Assembly (NCBI RefSeq): GCF_913055165.1
Contig: NZ_CAJXJS010000043.1
Location: forward strand, 1-32,038
Direction: 5' to 3'
DNA: 32,038 nt
Source: an uncultured Devosia sp.
GTDB lineage: Bacteria; Pseudomonadota; Alphaproteobacteria; Rhizobiales; Devosiaceae
Every line of letters begins with the position of its first letter. Positions within the stretch are counted from its first letter, which is position 1. Below are positions 15,947 to 23,998 of the stretch, piece after piece. The notes beneath the pieces were generated by a model. It saw only the letters and a list, made by a program, of their open reading frames with translations. It was not told the origin of the DNA and did not search any database. Position numbers and translations under genes: made by a program.

Positions 15947-16070
15947 AGTGATCCCTCGGCTTGCAGGGGCTCCCGCCGTCCAGTCATGGCGCACGTCCGC
16001 AGTTGTCGCTTTGGCCTCCACGGGCTGCATGGTGATCAATAGAACTTCGGCCCATTGTCAGGGTCTGACC

Positions 16071-16084
16071 TTGACCATGATCAA
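16071..16084. promoter_or_regulatory. FixK/FNR-type box (TTGACCATGATCAA)
   Basis: A TTGAC-N4-ATCAA dyad lies between the phosphoribosyltransferase stop (16205) and the small HxxxH-Cys gene. It would drive the three-gene unit small protein, APH-fold protein, PRPP synthetase. The leader would be longer (about 90 bases) than at the other boxes, and no -10 is clear. Confidence 0.6.
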
Positions 16085-16204
16085 TCCACCCATCGATACC
16101 AGACCGCAGACTTGTCGCGACGCGCGTTCAGCGACGCGACGTGGCATCCCTCTTTGGCGGGTCCGCCAGGCATCCGGCCGACCAGGCGCTGGCCTCGAAC
16201 CAGC

Positions 16205-16882
16205 TCACCCCCCTGGCTCGGATCGCTTGTCTGGCTCACCTGCCGGCTCAAATTGGTCCAGAATGCTGGTGACATCCGCGTCGGACAATTGGCGGAAATC
16301 CGAATAGAAAGCGCCGACACCACCAAACACCTGGTGCATTTCGAGGCACACTACGTCGTCGGTCTCCTGGTCGAGTTCGGCGATCGTTTCGGTCTGCCCC
16401 ACTGGCACGGCAAGAACCAGGCGGCGAGGTTTTCTCCGCCGCAAGGCCCGCAAGGCGGCACGCATGGTTGCACCGGTCGCGACGCCATCATCGACCACAA
16501 TGACGGTCTTTCCTTCGACCTGGGACGGCGGCCTGCCACCGAGATACTGGGCCCGGCGCCTGTTGATTTCCGCAATTTCATCGCGCTTGATGCGCTCGAA
16601 CTCCGCCTCGGAAACCCGCGCCTGGGCGATAACCCCCTCGTTTCGGACGACGACGGGATCGGGATCGTCGACAACAGCACCCGCCGCCAGTTCCGCATGA
16701 CCGGGAACACCGATCTTGCGCACCAGCAGCAGATCCAGAGGCGCGCCAAGGGCCTTCGCCACCTCGGCGGCAACGGGCACACCGCCGCGCGGCAGCGCCA
16801 AAACGACGACATCGTCCCCACGATACCGGGAAAGGGCCGCCGCCAAATTGCGCCCCGCTTCTGAGCGATCATGAAAGCTCAT
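16205..16882 (-). CDS. Phosphoribosyltransferase domain protein
   Basis: The 225-residue protein is a type I phosphoribosyltransferase, with the PRPP loop VIVVDDGVATGATM (about 125-138) and an early LALPRGGVPVAAEVA motif that forms the pyrophosphate loop. It resembles the stand-alone PRTase proteins of the DosR regulon (Rv0571c type), whose base substrate is unknown. The ATG has AAGGGA about eight bases upstream. It lies 79 bases after hsp20 on the same strand with a hairpin in between, so it may be read through from the hsp20 promoter. A PRPP synthetase-like gene in the same cluster suggests a linked PRPP route. Confidence 0.85.
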   Translation of the reverse strand: MSFHDRSEAGRNLAAALSRYRGDDVVVLALPRGGVPVAAEVAKALGAPLDLLLVRKIGVPGHAELAAGAVVDDPDPVVVRNEGVIAQARVSEAEFERIKRDEIAEINRRRAQYLGGRPPSQVEGKTVIVVDDGVATGATMRAALRALRRRKPRRLVLAVPVGQTETIAELDQETDDVVCLEMHQVFGGVGAFYSDFRQLSDADVTSILDQFEPAGEPDKRSEPGG

Positions 16883-16919
16883 TCGCCGATCCCTTGGTCT
16901 TGCCGCCTTAATCTCGGCT

Positions 16920-16951
16920 GGGGCCAGGAACGCTTAACACCTTCTGGCCCC
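16920..16951 (-). terminator. Hairpin between hsp20 and the phosphoribosyltransferase gene
   Basis: GGGGCCAG (16920-16927) and CTGGCCCC (16944-16951) form a perfect 8-bp stem with a 16-base loop, 10 bases after the hsp20 stop. There is no U-tract. It may attenuate read-through or protect the hsp20 message rather than fully terminate. Confidence 0.4.
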
Positions 16952-16961
16952 GAACCCAGGA

Positions 16962-17498
16962 TCATGCGGCTTTAACGGTGATCTTCTGCTCGGGCTTCTG
17001 CGCCTCTGCGGTCTTGGGAAGAGTAACAGTCAGCACGCCCTTGTTGAAGCGCGCCTCGATTTTATCGGCCTCCACGCCGTCGGGCAGCGCAAAGGTCCGC
17101 TCGAATGCGCCGAACTGGCGCTCGCGCAGATAGTAGTCGCCAGACTTCTCTTCCTTCTCGTCCTGCTTCTCGCCCTTGATGGCAATATTGCCGTTGCGCA
17201 GCACAACCTCGATGCTCTTCTCGTCCAGCCCCGGCAGTTCGGCGGTGATTTCGAAGGCCTTTTCCCGCTCGACGATGTCAACGGCCGGTGTCGACCAGTC
17301 AAACGTGCGCGAGAGAACCGAGGGCAAGGCCGCAGGCGCGGCACGAAGAGGGCGCATCCAATCCGTGCGGTAGAAGTCGTCGAAAAGTCGATCCACCTCA
17401 TGGCGGAGCGCCTCGAAGGGGCGCCAACCTGCCTGGTCAGTTCGTGTGGGCGTTGAGCCTTCCTTGCGAATGGGAAGCTTCGTTGTCGTATCGGCCAT
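16962..17498 (-). CDS. Small heat-shock protein (Hsp20/alpha-crystallin)
   Basis: A 178-residue Hsp20. The N-terminal arm (about 1-65) includes FEALRHEVDRLFDDF. The alpha-crystallin domain (about 66-165) shows VDIVEREKAFEITAELPGL and the closing GVLTVTLPK, followed by a short tail with an I-x-V motif (ITVKAA). It should form cytoplasmic oligomers that hold unfolded proteins. A FixK-type box with a well-placed TATCGT -10 predicts a leader of only about 24 bases, too short for a ROSE-type RNA thermometer, so oxygen rather than heat seems the main signal. This resembles the DosR-controlled HspX of mycobacteria in role. Confidence 0.93.
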   Translation of the reverse strand: MADTTTKLPIRKEGSTPTRTDQAGWRPFEALRHEVDRLFDDFYRTDWMRPLRAAPAALPSVLSRTFDWSTPAVDIVEREKAFEITAELPGLDEKSIEVVLRNGNIAIKGEKQDEKEEKSGDYYLRERQFGAFERTFALPDGVEADKIEARFNKGVLTVTLPKTAEAQKPEQKITVKAA

Positions 17499-17556
17499 GT
17501 TTCAATCCTCCAATTGCGGATGATCGACACGATATGCGGGCGCGCCAGGCGCCAAC

Positions 17557-17570
17557 TTGACGATCGTCAA
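17557..17570. promoter_or_regulatory. Perfect FixK/FNR-type palindrome (TTGACGATCGTCAA)
   Basis: A fully symmetric 14-bp site centred 65 bases before hsp20. On the minus strand, TATCGT (17534-17529) is a -10 at class II distance. It also lies about 190 bases upstream of sciP, but that distance does not suggest control of sciP. Confidence 0.82.
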
Positions 17571-17663
17571 AGCTGCAACAATTCGAAGGCGACGATCCTG
17601 GTATTTCCACCCCAGAACCTGCACCAGCGCTGGCGGGCAATTGGCTGAAACGGCTCAGCTTTC

Positions 17664-17700
17664 TTAACCTGTTGTAAGTTTCCCCTTAGGGGTATCTTAA
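17664..17700 (+). promoter_or_regulatory. CtrA-like sites upstream of sciP
   Basis: TTAG-N7-TTAA at 17686-17700 differs by one base from the CtrA consensus TTAA-N7-TTAA. A second, weaker site TTAA-N7-TAAG lies at 17664-17678. In Caulobacter, sciP is a CtrA target, so these are plausible sites, identified by eye only. Confidence 0.45.
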
Positions 17701-17752
17701 GCTCACTGTCCTACTCTCAGGCTCATATGGTCAGGTTTGAGTAGAGAGTAAA

Positions 17753-18031
17753 ATGACCGTACAGATGCGTCCTCGCGTGAAGTACGTTATTGGCCCCGAT
17801 GGCAGTCCGCTGACGATTGCGGACCTCCCACCCGCCAATACGAGACGGTGGGTTATCCGCCGCAAGGCAGAAGTGGTCGCCGCTGTTCGCGGTGGCCTGC
17901 TCAGCCTCGAAGAGGCGTGTGAGCGTTATACGCTCAGCGTCGATGAGTTTCTGAACTGGCAGGCCGCCATCGACAAGCATGGCCTTGCCGGACTCCGGAC
18001 AACCTGGATTCAGCACTATAGAGAAGGCTGA
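17753..18031 (+). CDS. sciP: CtrA inhibitor SciP (DUF1153)
   Basis: The 92-residue protein has the typical SciP features: the start RPRVKYVIGPDGSPLTIADLPP, then TRRWVIRRKAEVVAAVRGG and the helix-turn-helix LSLEEACERYTLSVDEFLNW. In Caulobacter, SciP binds CtrA and DNA and blocks CtrA-driven transcription early in the cell cycle, especially of flagellar and chemotaxis genes. The ATG has a purine-rich GAGTAGAGAG upstream. CtrA-like sites precede it and a strong terminator follows, so it is monocistronic. It lies about 850 bases from the fliF operon, one of the gene groups it would be expected to repress. Confidence 0.93.
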   Translation: MTVQMRPRVKYVIGPDGSPLTIADLPPANTRRWVIRRKAEVVAAVRGGLLSLEEACERYTLSVDEFLNWQAAIDKHGLAGLRTTWIQHYREG

Positions 18032-18065
18032 CGCCTTTTCGCGCTGATCTCAGAAAACCCCAACC

Positions 18066-18100
18066 AAAACCCGCCGGTTCATCCCGGCGGGTTTTGTTTT
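18066..18100 (+). terminator. Rho-independent terminator of sciP
   Basis: AAAACCCGCCGG (18066-18077) and CCGGCGGGTTTT (18084-18095) form a 12-bp stem with a 6-base loop, followed by GTTTT. The A/T ends make it usable from both sides, so it may also end the convergent GST transcript. Confidence 0.9.
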
Positions 18101-18103
18101 CTG

Positions 18104-18724
18104 CTATGGCGTGGCGTCGGTGAGCCACTCAGCCGCCGTCGGACGGTTCTTCATCCGCTCGTAATAGGCCTGGCAGGCCTGCATGGGTGGGTGATCAAAA
18201 GGGATCGCAAACCAGCGGTGCAGACCCAGCGTGATCGCAATATCGGCCAGGCTGAAGCGATTGCCCACGACGAAATCGCCGCTTTTGGCCAGATGCGCCT
18301 CAATGATATTCATCTTGCCCGTCCAGGCCTCGATATTGTCGGCAACCTTTTGCGGATCGTCGAAGCCCGGCGCCTTGCGGATGATCGACATCAACGGATA
18401 GGCCCAATTGGAGCCCATCTCGTTGTTCTGCCAGAGCACCCATTGCATGACGAGCCCCTGCTGCCGCGCCTCCTCGGGCACGAGGTCGCCCCCGGCCTTG
18501 CGGTTGAGATAGAGCATGATGGCGATGCTCTCCCAGAGCACGAAGTCGTCCTCGACCAGTACCGGCACCTTCGCGTTGGGGTTGAGCGCCATGAACTCGG
18601 GCACTTTCGGATCGCGATTGGGCAGGCCCCAATCCTCATGCGCGTAGTCTAGGCCCAACTCGCGCGCCGCCCACATGGCCTTGCGCACATTGATGGACGT
18701 CACACGCCCCAGAATCCGCAGCAT
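18104..18724 (-). CDS. Glutathione S-transferase family protein
   Basis: A 206-residue GST. The N-terminal thioredoxin-like domain (about 1-80) has a possible catalytic Ser or Thr in RVTSINVRK, the cis-Pro motif KVPVL and the glutathione-binding Glu-Ser (LWESIAI). The all-helical domain (about 90-200) has the N-capping box FSLADIAITL. The substrate is unknown. It is divergent from fliF and convergent with sciP. No regulatory box specific to it was recognised. Confidence 0.88.
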   Translation of the reverse strand: MLRILGRVTSINVRKAMWAARELGLDYAHEDWGLPNRDPKVPEFMALNPNAKVPVLVEDDFVLWESIAIMLYLNRKAGGDLVPEEARQQGLVMQWVLWQNNEMGSNWAYPLMSIIRKAPGFDDPQKVADNIEAWTGKMNIIEAHLAKSGDFVVGNRFSLADIAITLGLHRWFAIPFDHPPMQACQAYYERMKNRPTAAEWLTDATP

Positions 18725-18789
18725 TCCATTTACCTCCGCTTAACCTGACCCGGCAGTTCTTGCCCAAAATCGCAAGCTGCAACAGCTGG

Positions 18790-18806
18790 TTAATACATTG
18801 TTTACC
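18790..18806 (+). promoter_or_regulatory. CtrA-like site upstream of the fliF operon
   Basis: TTAA-N7-TTTACC differs by one base from TTAA-N7-TTAACC and lies about 80 bases before fliF. CtrA activation of early flagellar operons is established in Caulobacter; the site here is by eye only. Confidence 0.45.
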
Positions 18807-18878
18807 ATCCACTAGGTAATTTTTGCCCATCGGTTGTGGGGGCTCCATCGACCGCCTTGAAACAGACAGAGTCGCGGC

Positions 18879-20510
18879 GTGGAAAGTCTGAACAATCTCA
18901 TCAACCGGATCGGCCTCCCGCGTATCGCGGCCATGGCCCTGGTGGCCGTGTTGATGCTGGGCTTTTTCGGCTTCCTGATCATGCGCAGCCAGTCGCCGAA
19001 CCTGGCGCCGCTCTATTCGGGCCTCAGCCTCGAAGATTCCTCGGCCATCGTCACCGAGCTGCAAACCCTCAATATCCCGTACGAATTGCGGGGCGAAGGC
19101 GACACCATCCTGATCCCGCGCGACCAGATTACAACTATGCGCATGACGCTGGCCGGCGAAGGTCTGCCGACGCGCGGCCAGGTGGGCTATGAGATATTCG
19201 ATCAGCAGTCGACCCTGGGCGCCACCAGCTTCGTACAGAACATCAACAACGTCCGTGCGCTGGAGGGCGAACTTGCGCGCACCATCGGTTCACTCAATCG
19301 AATCACCGGCGCGCGCGTCCACCTGGTGCTGCCCGAGCGCGAATTGTTCCGGCGCGAACGCAAGGACCCTTCCGCGTCGATTGTTCTGACCACGCGCGGA
19401 GAGCTGTCTACCGGAGAAATCCGTGCCATCCAGCATCTGGTGGCTTCGGCCATCGAGGGATTGACGCCCAGCCGCGTTTCCATTGTCGATGACCAGGGCA
19501 ACCTCCTGGCGTCAGGCACTGGTGAGGATGTCGCGGGCGTGATGACGGCACAGAATGACGAACGCACGCTCGGCTTCGAGAACCGCATGCGGACGCGGGT
19601 CGAAGACATGCTGGCCAACATCGTCGGCGCCGGACGGGCCCGCGTCGAAGTTGCCGCCGAGCTTGACTTCAACCGCTCCACCACAACCCAGGAACTGTTC
19701 GACCCCGAAAGCCAGGTGGTGCGTTCCACCCAGACGCGTGAGAGCGAGAACCTGTCCGGTGGCAATAACGGCCAGGTGACGGTCGCCAACGAACTGCCTG
19801 GCGCCAGCCAGAACAACGGCGCCGCCGGAGTGACCGAACAGGGCACCTCGACCGAGGAGGTCATCAACTACGAAATCTCCAAGACTACGCAGACCGACGT
19901 GACCGAAGCCGGTTCGATCAAGCGCCTTTCAGTGGCCGTGGTGGTCGATGGCACCTATGCCGACGATGGTGCCGGCAACATGACCTATACCCCGCGCTCC
20001 GCCGATGAAGTTGCACAGATCCTCACGCTCGTTCGCTCCGCAGTCGGTTATTCGGCGGAACGTGGCGACACCGTGGAGGTGGTCAACATGCAGTTCGCCG
20101 AACGGCCCGACCTGGCGCCGCTAGGCACCGAGGCCGAAGCGGGGCTGCTTGATTTCACCCGTGACGACATCATGAACGGCGCCGAGATGGCCGTGACGCT
20201 GCTCATCGCTCTGGCCCTGGTCTTCTTCGTCATGCGGCCGCTGCTGAAGAAGGCGCTGACCCCGGAGACCCAGCCCCTCGCCCTGCCGCACGCTGCGGAA
20301 CTTGGCCATCACGGCGTCCTGGGGGCCAATGGACAGGTGGTACCCGAAATCGAAGAAACGCCCCGCGACAAGACACCGGCCTGGGTGGCCAGCGCAAAGT
20401 CGATGGGCGAAACCCAGCTCCAGACCCTCAAGACGGTCGGCACGTTGGTCGAAGAAAATCCAAAGCAGGCCGCGCTGATCGTGCGCGACTGGCTCGGTAA
20501 CGCGGCGTAG
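18879..20510 (+). CDS. fliF: Flagellar MS-ring protein FliF
   Basis: At 543 residues this is a full-length FliF. A first membrane segment (about 15-34, [17 protein letters not shown]) is followed by the ring-building periplasmic domain with [26 protein letters not shown] and [11 protein letters not shown], then a low-complexity loop (about 290-325). A second membrane segment (about 433-452) follows, and the cytoplasmic tail ends VRDWLGNAA, which binds FliG. The start is GTG without a strong ribosome site. It leads a tightly packed operon with fliG (5-base gap), fliH, fliN and flbD, the order known from Caulobacter. Confidence 0.96.
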   Translation: MESLNNLINRIGLPRIAAMALVAVLMLGFFGFLIMRSQSPNLAPLYSGLSLEDSSAIVTELQTLNIPYELRGEGDTILIPRDQITTMRMTLAGEGLPTRGQVGYEIFDQQSTLGATSFVQNINNVRALEGELARTIGSLNRITGARVHLVLPERELFRRERKDPSASIVLTTRGELSTGEIRAIQHLVASAIEGLTPSRVSIVDDQGNLLASGTGEDVAGVMTAQNDERTLGFENRMRTRVEDMLANIVGAGRARVEVAAELDFNRSTTTQELFDPESQVVRSTQTRESENLSGGNNGQVTVANELPGASQNNGAAGVTEQGTSTEEVINYEISKTTQTDVTEAGSIKRLSVAVVVDGTYADDGAGNMTYTPRSADEVAQILTLVRSAVGYSAERGDTVEVVNMQFAERPDLAPLGTEAEAGLLDFTRDDIMNGAEMAVTLLIALALVFFVMRPLLKKALTPETQPLALPHAAELGHHGVLGANGQVVPEIEETPRDKTPAWVASAKSMGETQLQTLKTVGTLVEENPKQAALIVRDWLGNAA

Positions 20511-20515
20511 CAGCA

Positions 20516-21604
20516 ATGGCCTTGGTATCCCAATCCACCGAAGACAAGAACGCTCCCGCCGCAATGCCGGCGACCGCCGGCGCACAATTGCAGGTGGGCG
20601 GCGAGCATCGTGTTCTCAAGGGCGACGAGAAGGCCGCAGCGCTCTTGCTGGCCCTCGGCCCCGACTACGGCAAGCCCATCTTCGACGAACTGGATGAACT
20701 CGAGGTCAAGCAGCTCTCCCGCGCCATGGTCCGCCTCGGGCCCATCACCCAGGAAATGCTCGATGACCTGATGATCGAGTTTGTGACGACGATTTCCTCG
20801 AACGGCTCTCTCTCGGGCAATACCGACTCGACCGAACGCCTGCTCCTCAGCTTCCTGCCGCAGGACAAGGTGGACGCGATCATGGAAGAAATCCGTGGTC
20901 CGGCCGGCCGCAATATGTGGGAAAAGCTCTCCAATGTGCAGGCCGACGTTCTGGCCGCCTATCTCAAGAACGAATATCCCCAAACCATCGCTGTGGTTCT
21001 CTCCAAGATCGCGACCGAGCACGCGTCCAAAGTGCTCGCCGTGCTGCCAGAGGAACTGGCCATGGACGTGGTTCAGCGCATGCTTGGCCTCGACCCGGTG
21101 CAGAAGGAAATTCTCGAGAAGATCGAGATGACCCTGCGCACCGAGTTCATGTCGACACTCAACCATACCAAGCGCCGCGACAGCCACGAACAGATGGCCG
21201 AGATTTTCAACGCCTTCGATCGCCAGACTGAAGCCCGCTTCATCACCAATCTCGAAGAAATGAACCGCGACGATGCCGAGCGCATCAAGCAGCTCATGTT
21301 CACCTTCGAGGATCTGGCCAAGCTCGACATGTCGGCTATCCAGACCCTGCTGTCCAAGCTCGACAAGCGCGACCTGGCCCTGGCCCTCAAGGGCGCCAAC
21401 GACCAGGTCAAGGAAAGCTTCTTCAACAACATGTCCAGCCGCGCCGCCAAGTTGCTGCAGGACGACATGCAGGGCATGGGCCCGGTCCGCCTCAAGGATG
21501 TGGACGAAGCCCAGACCCGCATGGTGGCCACTGCCAAGGACCTCGCCGCCAAGGGCGAAATCCTGATCATGAAGTCCAAAGCCGACGATCAGATGATTGC
21601 GTGA
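20516..21604 (+). CDS. fliG: Flagellar motor switch protein FliG
   Basis: The 362-residue protein has the three FliG parts: an N-terminal FliF-binding domain (about 30-130), a middle domain with the [14 protein letters not shown] region, and the torque-generating C-terminal domain (about 265-360) with [10 protein letters not shown]-like [19 protein letters not shown] and [10 protein letters not shown]. Charged residues in the last helix region (Lys, Arg, Asp, Asp) are typical of the stator interface. Starts five bases after fliF stops. Confidence 0.96.
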   Translation: MALVSQSTEDKNAPAAMPATAGAQLQVGGEHRVLKGDEKAAALLLALGPDYGKPIFDELDELEVKQLSRAMVRLGPITQEMLDDLMIEFVTTISSNGSLSGNTDSTERLLLSFLPQDKVDAIMEEIRGPAGRNMWEKLSNVQADVLAAYLKNEYPQTIAVVLSKIATEHASKVLAVLPEELAMDVVQRMLGLDPVQKEILEKIEMTLRTEFMSTLNHTKRRDSHEQMAEIFNAFDRQTEARFITNLEEMNRDDAERIKQLMFTFEDLAKLDMSAIQTLLSKLDKRDLALALKGANDQVKESFFNNMSSRAAKLLQDDMQGMGPVRLKDVDEAQTRMVATAKDLAAKGEILIMKSKADDQMIA

Positions 21605-21608
21605 CGCC

Positions 21609-22268
21609 ATGGCTCAACCCGCACGTTTCACCTTCGATCTTGATCTGGAACCTCCCAGCTCCAGCAGGCGCGCATCCACGCCGTCAGTGCCGACGATCCC
21701 CGAGGATGTGGTGGCCCAGCTCATCGCCAATGCGCGCGAGGAGGCCTATGCGGAGGGGCTCAAGGCCGGCGAGCAGAATGCCGCATCCATGGCGGCCCAG
21801 ACCATCGCCGCTGCCGCCGGCACTCTTGCCACCCAGACGGCCAGCTCGGCCCGCGCACTTGACGCCGCATGCGCCGAACACCACCAGCAGGCCGTCGAAC
21901 TGGCTCTCAGCATCGGCCGCAAGTTGGCGCTGCACCTGGTGGCGCGCTTCCCGCTGGCTGAACTCGAGGCGCTGGTCGCAGAATGCCTGCCCAGCCTCAA
22001 TGGCGTGCCGCACCTGGTTATCCGGTGCCATCCAGATCTCGCCGATGCCATTCGCGACACGGCCACTGCCCAGATGTCCCATTCCGGCTTCACCGGACGT
22101 CTGGTGGTGATGGGCGACCCCGACATCCGCATTGGCGACGGCCGGCTGGAGTGGGTGGATGGCGGGCTGGTCCGGGACATCGCCGACACTGCCAGGCAGA
22201 TCGACCGGCAGATCGCCACCTATCTTGCGGCTCGCACACGCGGCCAAAGCACGGAGAACGGCTCATGA
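21609..22268 (+). CDS. fliH: Flagellar export regulator FliH (FlbE type)
   Basis: This 219-residue protein has the weakly conserved FliH pattern: an N-terminal disordered part, then a helical stretch with EEAYAEGLKAGEQ and small-residue repeats (AAQTIAAAAGTLA), and a C-terminal domain (about 95-200) with GDPDIRIGDGRLEWVDGGLVRD, a hallmark of FliH/FlbE. It binds the ATPase FliI at the export gate. The ATG at 21609 is four bases after the fliG stop; its end overlaps fliN by four bases. Confidence 0.85.
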   Translation: MAQPARFTFDLDLEPPSSSRRASTPSVPTIPEDVVAQLIANAREEAYAEGLKAGEQNAASMAAQTIAAAAGTLATQTASSARALDAACAEHHQQAVELALSIGRKLALHLVARFPLAELEALVAECLPSLNGVPHLVIRCHPDLADAIRDTATAQMSHSGFTGRLVVMGDPDIRIGDGRLEWVDGGLVRDIADTARQIDRQIATYLAARTRGQSTENGS

Positions 22269-22609
22269 CCGATCCTCAGGACGACATCACGGCATCCGAA
22301 GGTTTCAATCTCGACGAGATGGAGGCCCCCGAGCGCGCTGGTCGCGGCGAGGCCCATATGGAACGTTCCGCGGCCGATCTGGAGGCCGTATTCGATGTGC
22401 CGGTCCGCGTCTCGGTAGTGCTCGGTCGCACCAAGATGCCGGTATCCAATCTTCTCAAGCTCGATACCGGCACGGTGATCGAGCTGGACAGGCAGGTTGG
22501 CGAGGCGGTGGAAATCTTCATCAACGAGCGTCTGGTGGCGCGTGGTGAGATCGTTCTGGTCGAAGATCGGCTCGGCGTCACCATGACCGAAATCATCAAG
22601 CCGCAATAG
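22265..22609 (+). CDS. fliN: Flagellar motor switch protein FliN
   Basis: The 114-residue protein has an acidic, variable N-terminus (about 1-40) and then the SpoA/FliN domain: VFDVPVRVSVVLGRTKMPVS, LLKLDTGTVIELDRQVGEAV, and INERLVARGEIVLVEDRLGV. It forms the lower C-ring with FliM and FliG. It begins in an ATGA overlap with fliH, so translation is coupled. Confidence 0.95.
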   Translation: MTDPQDDITASEGFNLDEMEAPERAGRGEAHMERSAADLEAVFDVPVRVSVVLGRTKMPVSNLLKLDTGTVIELDRQVGEAVEIFINERLVARGEIVLVEDRLGVTMTEIIKPQ

Positions 22610-22621
22610 GAGACCACGATC

Positions 22622-23989
22622 ATGCGACTGCTCATTATCGGGGCCCTGGAAGGTCAGCTCTCAACAGCCACAAAGATGGCCATGGATGGCGGCGCCAAGG
22701 TGGCGCATGCCCCCTCCATCGAAATCGCGCTGGCGTCGCTCCGCGCTGGCAAGGGCGCCGACCTTTTGCTTGTCGACGTGATGATGGACATTGCCGGGCT
22801 GATTGCCGGGCTCGAGTCCGAGCGCATCGCCATTCCGGTGGTCGCCTGCGGCGTCGAGACCAATGCGGCGGCGGCGGTCAACGCCATTCGTGCTGGCGCC
22901 AAGGAATATATCCCCCTGCCCCCCGATGCCGAGCTGATCGCTGCCGTCATTGCTGCCGTTGCGCGGGAAAGTTCAGATTTCCTCTATCGCGACCCGGCCA
23001 TGGAGCGTGTCGTCCGGATGGCCGAGCAGATCGCCGGCTCAGAGGCCTCCATTCTCATCACCGGCGAAAGCGGCACCGGCAAGGAAGTCGTCGCCAAATA
23101 TGTGCATGCGCGCTCCAAGCGAGCCCATCGCCCCTTCATCTCTGTCAACTGCGCCGCCATCCCCGAAGCGCTGCTTGAAAGCGAATTGTTCGGGCATGAA
23201 AAAGGGGCGTTCACCGGCGCCATCGCCCGCCGCATCGGCAAATTCGAGGAAGCCTCGGGCGGCACACTGCTGCTCGACGAAATCTCCGAAATGGATGTGC
23301 GCCTCCAGGCCAAGCTTCTGCGTGCCATTCAGGAGCGTGTCATCGACCGCGTCGGCGGCACCAAGCCGGTGCCGGTCGATATCCGTATCCTCGCAACCTC
23401 AAACCGCAACCTCAACGAAGCAGTACGCGAAGGCAGCTTCCGCGAAGACCTGCTGTTCCGCCTCAATGTGGTCAATCTCAAGCTGCCGGCGCTACGCGAC
23501 CGGCCGGGCGATATCATCGCGCTCTCCGAGCATTTCGTTGCCAAATATGCCAAGGCCAACGGCCTGCCCCCCCGCGCCCTTTCGCCTGAAGCCCGCGATG
23601 CCCTCGTCAAGGCCCCCTGGCCCGGCAATGTGCGCGAACTGGAAAACACCCTGCACCGCGCCGTGCTGCTGTCTTCAGGCGACACCATCGGCCCCGACGC
23701 GATCGTCCTGCCCGATGGCATGGGCCTCTCCGAAGCCGCGCGCGCGGCCTCCCCTGCTGCTCAACTGGCACAAACCGCGGAAGCCATGAACCGCGCCCTG
23801 GTGGGGCGCACGGTGGCCGATGTCGAGCGCGATCTCATTCTCGACACCCTCGACCACACGCTGGGCAACCGCACCCACGCCGCCAACATCCTGGGCATTT
23901 CGATCCGCACGCTGAGAAACAAGCTCAACCAATATGCCGATGAGGGCGTCCACGTGCCCGAGCCGGGTGAGAAGCGGGGCGCGGCGTAA
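22622..23989 (+). CDS. flbD: Sigma54-dependent flagellar regulator FlbD
   Basis: At 455 residues it has a divergent receiver-like domain (about 1-115, with LLLVDVMMD), a sigma54 activator AAA+ domain (about 120-345) and a Fis-type helix-turn-helix (about 395-440, THAANILGISIRTLRNKL). The AAA+ part keeps Walker A GESGTGKE, the sigma54-contacting GAFTGA loop and Walker B GTLLLDEIS. In Caulobacter, FlbD activates late flagellar promoters and represses fliF. An AGGAGA ribosome site lies eight bases before the ATG. Its place as the last gene of the fliF operon is the same as in Caulobacter. Confidence 0.92.
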   Translation: MRLLIIGALEGQLSTATKMAMDGGAKVAHAPSIEIALASLRAGKGADLLLVDVMMDIAGLIAGLESERIAIPVVACGVETNAAAAVNAIRAGAKEYIPLPPDAELIAAVIAAVARESSDFLYRDPAMERVVRMAEQIAGSEASILITGESGTGKEVVAKYVHARSKRAHRPFISVNCAAIPEALLESELFGHEKGAFTGAIARRIGKFEEASGGTLLLDEISEMDVRLQAKLLRAIQERVIDRVGGTKPVPVDIRILATSNRNLNEAVREGSFREDLLFRLNVVNLKLPALRDRPGDIIALSEHFVAKYAKANGLPPRALSPEARDALVKAPWPGNVRELENTLHRAVLLSSGDTIGPDAIVLPDGMGLSEAARAASPAAQLAQTAEAMNRALVGRTVADVERDLILDTLDHTLGNRTHAANILGISIRTLRNKLNQYADEGVHVPEPGEKRGAA

Positions 23990-23998
23990 GCCTGACCA

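Noticed and set aside
17499..17570. ROSE-type RNA thermometer in front of hsp20
   Set aside because: The predicted leader is about 24 bases, too short, and no UYGCU-like anti-Shine-Dalgarno hairpin was seen.
20309..21610. Long open frame (433 codons) on the minus strand
   Set aside because: It is antisense to fliG and the end of fliF and has no ribosome site or motif.
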